A DNA stretch of 64,000 nucleotides from Phycisphaerales bacterium (GTDB lineage Bacteria > Planctomycetota > Phycisphaerae > Sedimentisphaerales > Anaerobacaceae). Below, piece after piece: positions 1 through 10,338 of the stretch (position 1 is its first letter; each line of letters begins with the position of its first letter). The DNA lies in contig PLLP01000022.1 in the NCBI GenBank assembly GCA_003141315.1, positions 1 to 64,000 of the forward strand, given 5' to 3'. A program made the position numbers and the translations under genes. The notes beneath the pieces were generated by a model that did no database searches, had not been told where the DNA came from, and saw only the letters and a list, made by a program, of their open reading frames with translations.

Positions 1-1212
<1,212 letters not shown>

Positions 1213-1235
1213 AAAACTAAAAGTGGAAAACGCTG

Positions 1236-1276
1236 CCCGGCTGAGTTATTATGGTGCGGAGTAATTCTCAGTCGGG
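1236..1276 (+). terminator. terminator-like hairpin after tpl
   Basis: The arms CCCGGCTGAG and CTCAGTCGGG pair over 10 bp with one G-U pair and enclose a loop of 21 nt. Only a short TTT follows, so intrinsic termination is uncertain. Confidence 0.35.
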
Positions 1277-1333
1277 TTTGCCTATGGCGAATCCTGGATG
1301 ATGTGAAAAATAATTTTCAATAAAGGGACAGGA

Positions 1334-2536
1334 ATGTTTAACAACAGCATAACAGCGGCGAAGGGATTTTTGGCGGCAGGGGTCGCCTGCGGAATAAAGG
1401 TGTCGGGCAAAAATGATTTGGGATTGATAGTATGCCCGACAGGCGCAAAGGCAGCGGCGGTATTCACGACAAATAAAATCGTGTCGGCTGCGGTGACAAT
1501 CAGCAAACATCATATCGGCAGCGCAAAAATTTTCGGCGTAGTCGTCAATTCAGGCAACGCGAACGCCTGCACAGGCGCTCAGGGTATCAAAAATGCGATA
1601 ACAATGTGCGGCGCACTTGCGGGAAAAATCGGCACGGACCCGCATAATGTGCTGGTGGCATCGACGGGGATAATCGGCCATCAATTACCGGTAGAAAAAA
1701 TTACGGATGCTATGCCGGCGACGGTACGAAAACTTGCGGCGACGAAACAGGCAGGCGATAATTTTTTGCGGGCGATTATGACAACTGATACGAAAATGAA
1801 ATGCGCTGTGCGGCGATTTGAAATTTCAGGCAAAAAGATAACGATTGCCGGCGCAACAAAAGGTTCCGGTATGATAGCGCCGAATATGGCAACGACGCTT
1901 TGCTTTCTTACGACAGATGCGGCGATAACAAAACCGCTGCTGGCTAAGGCACTCAAATCGGCAATCGGCAATTCGCTAAATAAGCTTACGGTCGATGGTC
2001 ACCAAAGCACGAACGATACAGCGGTTATCCTGGCGTCGGGACTGGCGGGCAATCGGCAGATAACAGGTAAAGGAACACAATATAAAAAGTTTGCGAATGA
2101 ATTGGTAAGCCTTTGCGACGATTTGGCAAGGCAGATGGCGCTCGATGCCGAAGGCGCAACGCGGAGTTTTAAGGTAATCGTCAACGGCGCGGCGACTAAA
2201 GATGATGCGGCAAAGGCGGCGCGGGCGGTCGCGGGCTACGACCTGGTTAAATGCGCAATCCGCGGCGGCGACCCGAACTGGGGCAGGATTATCTGCGCGG
2301 TCGGTTCAGCCGGTGTGAAACTGAATGAGAGAAAACTCTCCTGTAAGATTGGTGATATTGCGGTCTTCAGAAACGGCAGGCCGGCAAAATTCAACGCAAA
2401 AAAGGCAAGCGCTGCGATTACAAAATCATTTCACACAATCACGGTCGATTTGGGCGCCGGCAAATACAGCGACTTCTGCTACGGCTGCGATTTGAGCAAA
2501 GAATACGTGACTATCAATGCCGATTATCATACATAA
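1334..2536 (+). CDS. argJ: bifunctional glutamate N-acetyltransferase / amino-acid acetyltransferase (ArgJ)
   Basis: Arginine biosynthesis. ArgJ moves the acetyl group from N-acetylornithine to glutamate (cyclic pathway), and some members can also use acetyl-CoA. The 400-residue protein has the family layout: GVVVNSGNANACTG near residue 75, the autoprocessing site KGSGMIAPNMATTL in the middle (self-cleavage before the Thr of MAT, which becomes the N-terminal nucleophile), and GGDPNWGRI near residue 310. The ATG follows an AGGGACAGGA ribosome site. No other arg biosynthesis gene is adjacent; argS downstream is a tRNA synthetase. Whether this copy is mono- or bifunctional cannot be read from the sequence. 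Confidence 0.93.
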   Translation: MFNNSITAAKGFLAAGVACGIKVSGKNDLGLIVCPTGAKAAAVFTTNKIVSAAVTISKHHIGSAKIFGVVVNSGNANACTGAQGIKNAITMCGALAGKIGTDPHNVLVASTGIIGHQLPVEKITDAMPATVRKLAATKQAGDNFLRAIMTTDTKMKCAVRRFEISGKKITIAGATKGSGMIAPNMATTLCFLTTDAAITKPLLAKALKSAIGNSLNKLTVDGHQSTNDTAVILASGLAGNRQITGKGTQYKKFANELVSLCDDLARQMALDAEGATRSFKVIVNGAATKDDAAKAARAVAGYDLVKCAIRGGDPNWGRIICAVGSAGVKLNERKLSCKIGDIAVFRNGRPAKFNAKKASAAITKSFHTITVDLGAGKYSDFCYGCDLSKEYVTINADYHT

Positions 2537-2726
2537 TTCGTCTGGTGTTGCAAATTCAAGACCACGGATTTCGAACAAACCGACTGTATATGGCTTTTTC
2601 CATTATGCTCAGCACAAAGCAGGAAAGTTTGACTTTGACAGCCGGTTTGAGTAAGCTATCGGGGTGCGGTTGCGATGAACCGGAGCTGCTGCATTGGTTT
2701 TTACCGTTTGTATAAAGGACTTTGAT

Positions 2727-3110
2727 TTGGCAAAAAAAAGAAAGCTGACGGCGAGGAGCTTCGCGATAGCCGCTGCGAAAGTGGCGGCGGAGCGGCACTG
2801 CACGAATATTACCATTTTGGACCTGCGGGGCAAATCGCCCGCAACGGATTTCTTCGTAATCGCCACCGGCACAAGCGACAGGCAGATGCGCACCGTCGCT
2901 GACGAGATAAGCGAACTTGGAAGAGAGCGCGGCTTCAACCGGTTCGGCTCAGCGGGCTACGAGCAGTCAAAATGGATTCTGCTCGATTACATCGACGTGG
3001 TTGTGCATATATTCGACACCGAATACCGCGATTATTACGACCTCGACCTGCTCTGGGGCGACGCAAAAAGGATAACCGTAAAATCCAAAGCCACAGAGGA
3101 AAAGAAATAA
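2727..3110 (+). CDS. rsfS: ribosome silencing factor RsfS (Iojap/YbeB family)
   Basis: Binds ribosomal protein L14 (uL14) and blocks subunit joining in starvation, by family knowledge. The fold is covered by the segments AKVAAERHCTNITILDLRG, ATDFFVIATGTSDRQ and the C-terminal DYIDVVVHIFDTEYRDYYDLDLLWGD, all typical. I chose the TTG at 2727 because AAAGGA lies 7 nt upstream and the homologous region begins just after it; an in-frame TTG at 2694 would add 11 unlikely residues. About 90 nt separate it from argS. Confidence 0.9.
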   Translation: MAKKRKLTARSFAIAAAKVAAERHCTNITILDLRGKSPATDFFVIATGTSDRQMRTVADEISELGRERGFNRFGSAGYEQSKWILLDYIDVVVHIFDTEYRDYYDLDLLWGDAKRITVKSKATEEKK

Positions 3111-3201
3111 ATTGGCCACAGATAACATATAGAAAAAAACGTAAATTGACGCAGCTGTTTGCTTACTTTTGGTTTTTTATTTTTAATATTTGATATTTAA
3201 G

Positions 3202-5268
3202 ATGAAAACGGTTGTTGATATACTTGAAGAGCGGATTAGCGCGGCGATGGCGGCTGTGGGTTCGGTAGGCTCACCACAAGTGTCGGGGCAAAGCGGCTTT
3301 CCCGCAATCGTGCGCCCGGCGGCTGATGCGCAGTTCGGCGACTACCAGGTCAACGGCGTGATGGCTCTTGCCAAAAAAATGAAGACCAACCCAAAGCAGC
3401 TTGCCGAAAAGGTGCTGGAGAAAATTGACGTTGCCGACATCTGCGAAAAACCTGAAGTGGCTGGGCCAGGTTTTATTAACCTGAAACTCAAACCTGATTT
3501 TGTTGCGCAAAACCTGCTGCAAATTAATATTGATAACAAACGGCTTGGTATTGAAAAAACCGATAGGCCGCAAACCGTTGTTGTTGATTTTTCCTGTCCC
3601 AATGTTGCAAAGCAAATGCATGTCGGCCACCTGCGAAGCACGATAATAGGTGATTGTATCTGCAGGCTCCTCGAATTCGAGGGCCATAAGGTCATCCGCC
3701 AAAACCATATCGGCGACTGGGGAACTGCATTAGGGATGGTTATTCTTGGTCTATGGCATATGTGCATGGCCGAGAAACGCGGTGGCAAACCGTATTATGA
3801 GAATGATATTGAAGATCTAAAGGTATACGCGAACAACAAGCAGGAACTGAAAAACATTTGTAATCGAATACGTATACGACATGAAGAAGATTGGGAGGAA
3901 GATTTTATAGAGTGGCGAGGTGACGGGAAAAAGCGATTCAAGCCATTCCTTGACAATCTCAAAACAAGAGAAGACAGCGCAATATGGGAGAAAATTACAA
4001 TTCTCTACCAGTACGTAAATCTATTGGAAGAATCATTAGTAGGATTGGGGTTAACGACCATAACGCGTGTGAAGAAAAAATCTTATAAAAAAGATGAGAA
4101 TCCTTTTGAGTATATCTCAATACCATATGAATCCCTATCACGTCATATAACAGCTATGATGCAAAATATCGATGATAAAGATAATGAGCAGGAGAAAGAT
4201 GCTTGGGAACGTATTAGAAAAATATCATTAAAATATTTCCATGAGATTTATAGAATACTCAATGTTAAATTATCTATGGAAGATGTGCGAGGTGAGAGCG
4301 ACTATAGAAAGAATCTATCATCCACCGTAAATGATTTGTTGAGACATAATACTGCCGTAAAGTCTAATGAAGCGATTTGCATTTTTCCTGATGGGTTTAA
4401 GACGAAAGAGGGAAAGCCTTTGCCGTTTATTATCCAAAAAAGCGATGGGGCATACCTATATGCGACGACGGATTTGGCGGCGCTGCGATACCGGGTAAAA
4501 GAGCTTAAGGCAGACAAAATTATTTATGTGACGGACGCCAGGCAGAAGCAGCATTTCGAGATGCTCTTTAAAGTTGCGAAAATGGCCGGCTGGCTGAAAG
4601 ACGGGCAGGTATTTCACGTTATGTTCGGTTCGGTGCTCGGCGATGATGGAAAACCCCTTAAAACCCGCAGCGGCGAAAATGTAAAATTAAAAGAACTGCT
4701 CGATGAAGCGGTTGAACGGGCCAAGGCAGTTGTGGAACAGAAAAATTCTGATTTGCCGGATGAGGAAAAAAAGGAGATTGCAAAGGCGGTCGGGATAGGG
4801 GCGGTGAAGTATGCTGATTTCTCGAATAACCGCACGAGCGATTACGTCTTCAGTTTCGATAAGATGCTCGCGATGGAGGGCAACACGGCGCCGTATATGC
4901 AGTATGCTTATGCACGGATAAAATCGATTGAGCGAAAGGCAATTTCCAAGGAAGTTGACGTCGAGAAAGAGCTTTCGAAAATTAAGAGTTTGGATTTGGC
5001 AGAGCGGGCAGAGCTGGATTTGGCAAAGCAGCTTGTCAGGTACGGCGAGGCTGTCGAATCCGCAGCGGATGATTACAGGCCAAATTATTTGACGAGCTAT
5101 TTATATGAGCTTGCACAGAAGTTCAGCACCTTTTACACAACTTGCCCTGTTCTGGATGCCGCCCCTGCCAAAAGGCCGACAAGACTTTTGCTCTGCGATT
5201 TGACGGCGAGGACAATTGAACACGGATTAAGAAAATTGCTCGGCATCGAAGTCCCGAAGCAAATGTAG
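3202..5268 (+). CDS. argS: arginyl-tRNA synthetase with unusual internal insertion
   Basis: Class I synthetase that charges tRNA-Arg. It has the N-terminal Add-1 domain (QFGDYQVNGVMALAKK), the HIGH-type motif HVGH at residues 140-143, GDWGT, the catalytic DGAYLYATTDLAA and KTRSGENVKL regions, and the C-terminal anticodon-binding domain ending in the usual G-I-E-V-P. At 688 residues it is about 110 longer than E. coli ArgS. The extra length lies after GDWGTALGM, in a stretch (about 3790-4400) that is only about 27-37 percent GC in the 60-base rows I counted, against near 48 percent in flanking rows. The reading frame is intact through it. The ATG at 3202 is preferred over an in-frame TTG at 3190. 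Confidence 0.93.
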   Translation: MKTVVDILEERISAAMAAVGSVGSPQVSGQSGFPAIVRPAADAQFGDYQVNGVMALAKKMKTNPKQLAEKVLEKIDVADICEKPEVAGPGFINLKLKPDFVAQNLLQINIDNKRLGIEKTDRPQTVVVDFSCPNVAKQMHVGHLRSTIIGDCICRLLEFEGHKVIRQNHIGDWGTALGMVILGLWHMCMAEKRGGKPYYENDIEDLKVYANNKQELKNICNRIRIRHEEDWEEDFIEWRGDGKKRFKPFLDNLKTREDSAIWEKITILYQYVNLLEESLVGLGLTTITRVKKKSYKKDENPFEYISIPYESLSRHITAMMQNIDDKDNEQEKDAWERIRKISLKYFHEIYRILNVKLSMEDVRGESDYRKNLSSTVNDLLRHNTAVKSNEAICIFPDGFKTKEGKPLPFIIQKSDGAYLYATTDLAALRYRVKELKADKIIYVTDARQKQHFEMLFKVAKMAGWLKDGQVFHVMFGSVLGDDGKPLKTRSGENVKLKELLDEAVERAKAVVEQKNSDLPDEEKKEIAKAVGIGAVKYADFSNNRTSDYVFSFDKMLAMEGNTAPYMQYAYARIKSIERKAISKEVDVEKELSKIKSLDLAERAELDLAKQLVRYGEAVESAADDYRPNYLTSYLYELAQKFSTFYTTCPVLDAAPAKRPTRLLLCDLTARTIEHGLRKLLGIEVPKQM

Positions 5269-5325
5269 GAAAAAATTCAAAAATAAAAAAACAAACGGCA
5301 AAATTGTGGAAGAAAAAATATTTAG

Positions 5326-5348
5326 CCTGTGGTTTTACCACAGGTTTT
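5326..5348 (+). terminator. intrinsic terminator after argS
   Basis: A perfect 8-bp stem, CCTGTGGT / ACCACAGG, closes a TTT loop and is followed by TTTT. It lies 57 nt past the argS stop. Confidence 0.75.
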
Positions 5349-5364
5349 CAGATGGGTTTGAGAA

Positions 5365-5775
5365 ATGAAGATTATAAACGATGGTTTCGATGTCGGAACA
5401 AAAAGCCGTAATCAGATGATTGACATTACCGCCAGGGTCGAGGCGATTGTCGATAAAGCCGGCATAAAAGACGGAGATGTAACCGTCTATTGTCCGCATA
5501 CGACGGCAGGGGTGACGATAAATGAAAACGCCGACCCCGACGTGGGACACGATATACTGCTCACGCTCAGCGAGCTTATACCTGCCGGCCAGCCGGGTTA
5601 CCAGCACAGCGAGGGCAATTCCGATGCGCACTGCAAAAGCTCGATTGTCGGGTGCAGCAAACAGATTTTGGTAAAGGATGGACGTCTCCTGCTCGGAACC
5701 TGGCAGGGAATTTATTTTTGCGAATTTGACGGGCCTCGAAGCAGAAAAGTTTTTGTGCAGGCCCGCGGCGAATAA
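5365..5775 (+). CDS. YjbQ/UPF0047 family protein (secondary thiamine-phosphate synthase fold)
   Basis: Small single-domain protein of 136 residues, the usual family length. It carries all three signature blocks: HTTAGVTINENADPDV, HSEGNSDAHCKSS and LGTWQGIYFCEFDGPR. E. coli YjbQ has a weak thiamine-phosphate synthase activity, but the physiological role of the family is not settled. It lies just downstream of the argS terminator and has only a weak ribosome site, so it may have its own promoter. Confidence 0.88.
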   Translation: MKIINDGFDVGTKSRNQMIDITARVEAIVDKAGIKDGDVTVYCPHTTAGVTINENADPDVGHDILLTLSELIPAGQPGYQHSEGNSDAHCKSSIVGCSKQILVKDGRLLLGTWQGIYFCEFDGPRSRKVFVQARGE

Positions 5776-5845
5776 GAAATTTGGAACTTAGAATTAAGAA
5801 TAAAAGCATTTGCTGCTGATTAAGGTGCGTGGGAAAATCGGGGGT

Positions 5846-7039
5846 ATGCGAAAGAAAGAATCTATGAAACAAAAATTTTTCGGCATTAGTCCAAATGTGG
5901 TTTGGCTCGGCGTGGTAAGCTTCCTCAATGACGTGAGCAGCGAGATGATAATGCCGATACTGCCGATGTTCATCGAGTCGCTTGGCGGAGGCAAACTGGC
6001 GGTCGGGGTACTGGGCGGAATCCGCGACAGCTTATCGAGCTTACTCAACGTCGTGAGCGGGTATATGGCGGGCAGGACGGGCAAAAAAAAGATTTTCGTT
6101 TTTCTGGGTTATTGCACGTCGGCGGTTTTTAAGGTACTTCTGGCAATATCGTCGACATTCAGGCAGGCGGTTGTGGTTTCATCGCTGGAGAGGCTTGGCA
6201 AGGGAATGCGAAACGCACCGAGGGATGCGATTATAGCCGAGTCTATGCCGCAGGAGCGGGGCAAAGGCTTCGGATTTCACCGCGCCCTCGATACGATGGG
6301 CGCAATACTGGGGTCATTATTTGTCTTAATTTTATTGTGGTTTTTTAATTTCGGATTTAAGGCTGTCCTGATTATCGCGGCGTCGCTATCGCTGGTTTGC
6401 CTGATTCCGCTTGCCTTCGTAAAGGAGCCGAAACTTGTGCCGGAAAAGAAAGAGGCGGTTTCCGCCTCAGTGGTATTGCCGGCTGGGCTGAAGATTTTCA
6501 TAGTTATCGCGGCGGCTTTTGCGCTCGGCAATTTCAGCTATATGTTTTTTGTGCTCCGGTCGAGCGAGTTTTTCGCGGATAAATGGGCGAAGGTTTTACC
6601 CGTTTTGCTTTACGTATTTTTCAATATTTTTTCTGCCGCTTTCGTTATGCCGTTAGGCGTCCTCGGGGACAGGATAGGCAAACAGAAGGTAATTATCCTG
6701 GGGTATTTGATGTTTGCGGCGACGTGTTTCGGTTTTATCTTTATAAGGTCGGCGGCGGGACTGGCTGCACTTTTTGCGTTCTATGGGATTTCGGTGGCGT
6801 CGGTTGACAGTAATCAGAGGGCGTACGTATCGGATTTGTCGGGCGGACAGAAAAAGGCTGCTGCGCTAGGGGTTTATCATACGGCGGTGGGCGTGATGGC
6901 ACTGCCTGCGGGACTGCTTGGCGGCCTGCTGTGGAAATATATTTCAGCAGAGACAACATTTATTTACGGCGGTTCAATCGGCCTGATTTGCGCAATAGCG
7001 ATGATAAGCCTTGGCAGGTATGTGGAAAAAATAAAATAA
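5846..7039 (+). CDS. MFS transporter
   Basis: Twelve-helix major facilitator permease of about 398 residues. Hydrophobic segments run throughout, and the loop 2-3 motif region SGYMAGRTGKKK is recognisable. The N-terminal block FLNDVSSEMIMPILPMF is shared by a subgroup of MFS proteins. The substrate cannot be read from the sequence. The start is uncertain: ATG at 5846 (MRKKES) or ATG at 5864 (MKQKFF) both fit; a TTG at 5810 is less likely. Confidence 0.85.
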   Translation: MRKKESMKQKFFGISPNVVWLGVVSFLNDVSSEMIMPILPMFIESLGGGKLAVGVLGGIRDSLSSLLNVVSGYMAGRTGKKKIFVFLGYCTSAVFKVLLAISSTFRQAVVVSSLERLGKGMRNAPRDAIIAESMPQERGKGFGFHRALDTMGAILGSLFVLILLWFFNFGFKAVLIIAASLSLVCLIPLAFVKEPKLVPEKKEAVSASVVLPAGLKIFIVIAAAFALGNFSYMFFVLRSSEFFADKWAKVLPVLLYVFFNIFSAAFVMPLGVLGDRIGKQKVIILGYLMFAATCFGFIFIRSAAGLAALFAFYGISVASVDSNQRAYVSDLSGGQKKAAALGVYHTAVGVMALPAGLLGGLLWKYISAETTFIYGGSIGLICAIAMISLGRYVEKIK

Positions 7040-7083
7040 AATAAAAATTGGACAGGCCGGTTCGTTTTTTTGGCAATAAAAAA

Positions 7084-7137
7084 GGCGAGGTGGTGGAACC
7101 GGCTGGGGGGGAAACCGGCATGCCACGTTACCTCGCC
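7084..7137 (+). other. long hairpin downstream of the MFS gene
   Basis: GGCGAGGT pairs with ACCTCGCC at the base, then GTGG with CCAC, then CCGG with CCGG, enclosing a G-rich loop. The 7-bp base and following GTGGAA resemble the 5' part of a tRNA-Leu, but there is no T arm. It may be a transcript end or a decayed tRNA-like element. A second hairpin with 10-bp arms and one G-U pair (7147-7156 / 7160-7169) follows directly. The rest of the gene-free stretch 7040-7654 holds T-rich sequence and the diverged repeat listed next. Confidence 0.45.
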
Positions 7138-7472
7138 GAGGTTTAAAATAATCGCTATAAGCGGTTATTATCGCATATAAACAGCAAAAGTAATCATTCC
7201 CCTGATGTCTGTCAACTATAAATTTGGCGGTTTATCGAAAAGACGAACCCCACATTCGTATTCTCGTTTCGTTCCTCCAAAACTTAAGTTTCAATATAAC
7301 AATTTCTTTGAAATAATGCAAGTAAAATCTCTTTTTTTTTGCAGCCTGCCCGTTCTTTGAAACCTTGCGTTTTTTTGAATAATTTAGTATATATTTTAGC
7401 CGGGCCGCCACAAAGGCTTTTGAAAACCGGCAGGCGGAAATTACCGGACGATAAACAATAATATACTGAATA

Positions 7473-7560
7473 TAAACCCTGTTAGAGGATGCTACCCCTC
7501 GTGTCCCGATAAATGGGGGTTGGCCGGTTTCCGGTTTGCTTTTTGGCGGATTCTCTAACG
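7473..7560. repeat. diverged copy of the CCCCGTTAG inverted repeat family
   Basis: The left end TAAACCCTGTTAGAG and right end CTCTAACG match the ends of the dispersed family seen at 27272, 28213, 36098, 48013 and 60136, but with a C-to-T change and loss of the terminal GGGG. It lies about 95 nt upstream of the yggS-like gene. Confidence 0.45.
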
Positions 7561-7654
7561 AAATAAAAAATTTTTCTCAGTTGCCCCTTTTGGAAAACAG
7601 GCCGGCTGGTTATACTCTTGTAATGTTAATAACCCAAGGTTGCCTGGTTTAGTT

Positions 7655-8377
7655 ATGTCGAAAATAGCAGATAAGCTTAAACGTGTAAGGGATAACATTA
7701 ATGCCGCCTGTTCGAGGGCATCGAGAGACCCTGCGGAAATCAAACTGGTGGTGGTCACCAAGTCGGTTGAAATCGATGAGATACAGGAAGTTATCAGGCT
7801 GGGCTGCCGTGACCTCGGCGAGAACCGCGTTCAGCAGTTAAAGAAGGTGGCGGCGCAGGTTGATGAATTCATGGCGAAAGGTTCCGCGGACCCGAATCCG
7901 TCCGGCCCGGTCAACTGGCACATGATAGGTCATCTGCAGCGGAATAAGGTAAAGCAGGTTCTTCCTATAATAAGTATGGTTCATTCCGTTGATACGCTCA
8001 GGCTCGCCGAAGAGATAAATACGGAGTCGGCAACTTTGAATATCTGCCCGATGGCACTGCTGCAGGTAAATACCTCGATGGAACCGCAGAAGTTCGGCGT
8101 GCCTGTCGGGGCGGCGATACACCTCGCTGAGCAGATTGCAACGCTTCCGAATCTGAAACTCGCCGGCCTGATGACTATGGCGCCGCTTACACGCGACAGC
8201 CAGGTAATTCGGGATTGCTTTGTCCGCGCAAGGGAGCTGTTTATCGAAATGAGGGGCGAGGGGATTGTCGGACGGGAATTCAACGATCTGAGTATGGGTA
8301 TGAGTTCGGATTATGAGATTGCGGTAGAAGAGGGAGCAACGATATTACGAATAGGCTCGGCAATCTTTTCCCGCTGA
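7655..8377 (+). CDS. YggS-type PLP homeostasis protein
   Basis: PLP-binding TIM-barrel protein of the YggS/PROSC family, which buffers free pyridoxal phosphate and has no known enzymatic reaction. The lysine that binds PLP is in LVVVTKSV (K36), and the family blocks LGENRVQ, WHMIGHLQRNK, MALLQVN, GLMTMAP and LSMGMSSDYEIAVEEGAT are all present in order. The length (240) is normal. I chose the ATG at 7655; a TTG at 7640 is in frame. Downstream (about 8450-8510) is a short run built from CACAGAGGCACAA-like units, a kind of dispersed repeat common in bacterial genomes. Confidence 0.92.
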   Translation: MSKIADKLKRVRDNINAACSRASRDPAEIKLVVVTKSVEIDEIQEVIRLGCRDLGENRVQQLKKVAAQVDEFMAKGSADPNPSGPVNWHMIGHLQRNKVKQVLPIISMVHSVDTLRLAEEINTESATLNICPMALLQVNTSMEPQKFGVPVGAAIHLAEQIATLPNLKLAGLMTMAPLTRDSQVIRDCFVRARELFIEMRGEGIVGREFNDLSMGMSSDYEIAVEEGATILRIGSAIFSR

Positions 8378-8661
8378 ACATAAAACAGACTCCAGACACA
8401 AGACGCAAAAAAACAGAATACAGTAGACAGAATGCTGCGGACGGCACACAGATAAAAATAGGCACAGAGGCACAAGGGGGCAAAGGCACAAAGAAAACCA
8501 GACAGGATGATCTGCCGGCGGCATTTTAAAGGAGAAATGAGCAAAGTGGCTTTGCAAAGATGCCGACAGTTAAATTAAACCCAGCATTGGATACATTGCG
8601 GTTATAATGAAATATGTCCTATAAAAAGCGTTTTCTTCGCAATATTCGGGAGGCCAGGTAA

Positions 8662-9495
8662 ATGACGCCGGCAAATGGAAAAAGCGGTTCGACCGTGCAA
8701 GCTGCCGACCACAAAGAAATGCCGAAAAATTTTGTGGACAACGAGGCCTTCGCCAGCACGATGTTCGAGCAGTTAAGGCTGGCGGGACAGGTGCAGCGGG
8801 ATTTTCTGCCGAAATTTCTGCCGGACACCGACAAAGCCAGATGGGCGGTGACGTTTCTGCCGGCGGAGGTTGTAAGCGGTGATATTTACGACGTCGCCAG
8901 GATCGATGAGAGGCATATCGGTTTCTATGTGGCGGACGTTGTCGGCCACGGGATGCCGGCGGCGCTTTTAACGATATTTCTGAAGCACGCTATTGTCACA
9001 AGGCAGACGCTCGGCAATACATACCAGATATATTCGCCGCAGGAGGTTCTCAAATCGCTGAATATGCGAATGACTGAACAGAAACTCACCAGCAGCCAGT
9101 TTATAAGCTGCTGCTATTGCCTTTTGGATATCCAGACTCTGGAACTCACAGTAGCGCGCGGCGGCCATCCGTATCCGATACTTATAAGGAACGGTTCCCC
9201 GCTCAGACTTCAGGCTGAAGGGCCTTTGCTCGGCGTCTTCGAGGACGTCTCCTTCGAACAGCAGACCGTTAAGCTGCAAAGTGGCGATAAACTGTTTTTG
9301 TATTCTGACGGGGCAGAACCTTTCCTTGGCCATTTCGACCAGACGGAAGGCTTCATATTTGAGCCGGGCTTTTGCGAATTGGCCGCCCTGCCGATAGAAA
9401 AACTCAATGAGCAGTTCGAGCTTTTGCTCCAGGGCCGGCAGACAAACGCATCTGAAGTCGACGACATCACAATCGTCGGCCTTGAGATACTATAG
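8662..9495 (+). CDS. PP2C-family serine phosphatase (RsbU/SpoIIE type)
   Basis: Protein phosphatase of the kind that dephosphorylates anti-sigma antagonists or other phosphoserine targets. The SpoIIE-type catalytic domain spans about residues 60-275. Metal-binding motifs are visible: SGDIYD, DVVGHGMPAALL, GGHPYPILI, LYSDGAEP and DDITIVGLEIL. The first 50 residues are a linker with a short helix (FEQLRLAGQVQRDFLP) typical before RsbU domains. No PAS, GAF or receiver domain is attached, so any sensory partner must be encoded elsewhere. The start is supported by AGGTAA just upstream. The target is unknown. Confidence 0.88.
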   Translation: MTPANGKSGSTVQAADHKEMPKNFVDNEAFASTMFEQLRLAGQVQRDFLPKFLPDTDKARWAVTFLPAEVVSGDIYDVARIDERHIGFYVADVVGHGMPAALLTIFLKHAIVTRQTLGNTYQIYSPQEVLKSLNMRMTEQKLTSSQFISCCYCLLDIQTLELTVARGGHPYPILIRNGSPLRLQAEGPLLGVFEDVSFEQQTVKLQSGDKLFLYSDGAEPFLGHFDQTEGFIFEPGFCELAALPIEKLNEQFELLLQGRQTNASEVDDITIVGLEIL

Positions 9496-9651
9496 ACTTT
9501 TTACCAGACATAAGACTCCAGGCTAACGAATTTGCTTTTGCAACAAACCGCAAATTGCCATCCCCCTGCCACAAATGAGCAATTTCTGTGTGGCTATAGG
9601 AAAACTGCGGAAGACAGGCAATCCGGTAATATGTTATGCGGTCAAAATTAT

Positions 9652-9680
9652 TTGCAAAATTGACAGATAGTTGTTATATT
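9652..9680 (+). promoter_or_regulatory. predicted sigma-70 type promoter for accBC
   Basis: TTGCAA and TATATT are separated by 17 nt, about 130 nt ahead of accB. This is the only clear signal in the 314-nt gap 9496-9809, apart from the GC palindrome at 9738. Confidence 0.5.
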
Positions 9681-9737
9681 TAGAGGCCTTATTTAACTCA
9701 TACAAATTCATAATTGGCGGCTCTGCCCGCTGTGCCG

Positions 9738-9751
9738 TCCGCCGCGGCGGA
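9738..9751. repeat. GC-rich palindrome in the accB leader
   Basis: TCCGCCGCGGCGGA is a perfect 14-bp palindrome. It is related to the CCGCC-core palindromes at 11686, 23800, 31837, 37426, 53094 and 59353. Confidence 0.5.
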
Positions 9752-9809
9752 TAGCGGCAGGTGGAAAAGTATTTTTCGGATGCGGAGGTTAATGGGAAAG
9801 GAAGAGCTG

Positions 9810-10298
9810 ATGGCTCACAAGGAAAATGATTTCGATTTTTCAAGGATTGAAAAAATTCTTGAGATAATGAAGGCCAATGACCTTGTTGAAATTGAGATAA
9901 AGCAGGGCGAGGACAAGATTTTTCTCAAACGAGCCCAGCAGCAGTCGGCCTCACCGATGATGCCGACGATTATTCATTCGCCGGTACCTGCTATTACAGC
10001 AGAGCATATTGCGGCGGCGCAGGCAGCGATGGCGCCGGCAGGCGAATCAAAAACTGGGTTTGAGTTTATAAAAGCGCCCCTGGTCGGCACATTTTACGCC
10101 GCCCAGAGTCCGGATTCGCCGCCGTTCGTTGAGGCCGGTTTTAAGGTAGAGCCGCAAATGGTTGTCTGCATCATTGAGGCAATGAAGGTAATGAACGAGA
10201 TAAAATCGGAAGTCGGCGGTACGGTTGTTGAAGTGCTGGTCAAGAACGGGCAGGCAGTCGAATTCGGCCAGCCGCTTTTCAAGGTAAAGCCGGAATAA
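9810..10298 (+). CDS. accB: biotin carboxyl carrier protein of acetyl-CoA carboxylase
   Basis: Carries biotin between biotin carboxylase and carboxyltransferase for malonyl-CoA synthesis. The N-terminal helix ([19 protein letters not shown]) and a Pro/Ala linker lead to a C-terminal biotinyl domain. The biotinylated lysine is K126 in EAMKVMNEI; most bacterial BCCPs have Met after this lysine, here it is Val. I chose the ATG at 9810 (AAGGA 7 nt upstream); an ATG at 9792 would add MGKEEL and has GGAGG only 3 nt away. It lies 40 nt ahead of accC and is surely co-transcribed. The carboxyltransferase genes are not in the window. Confidence 0.93.
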   Translation: MAHKENDFDFSRIEKILEIMKANDLVEIEIKQGEDKIFLKRAQQQSASPMMPTIIHSPVPAITAEHIAAAQAAMAPAGESKTGFEFIKAPLVGTFYAAQSPDSPPFVEAGFKVEPQMVVCIIEAMKVMNEIKSEVGGTVVEVLVKNGQAVEFGQPLFKVKPE

Positions 10299-10338
10299 AA
10301 AATCTAAAAATCTCCCTTAATAAGGTTTTGTTCGAGAA

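Noticed and set aside
7357-7395. Promoter TTGAAA / TATATT upstream of the yggS-like gene
   Set aside because: The spacer is 27 nt, far from the usual 16-19.
9714-9809. Longer N-terminus for AccB from a TTG start
   Set aside because: These codons cover a GC palindrome and a Pro/Ala run with no homology; good ribosome sites precede the ATGs at 9792 and 9810.
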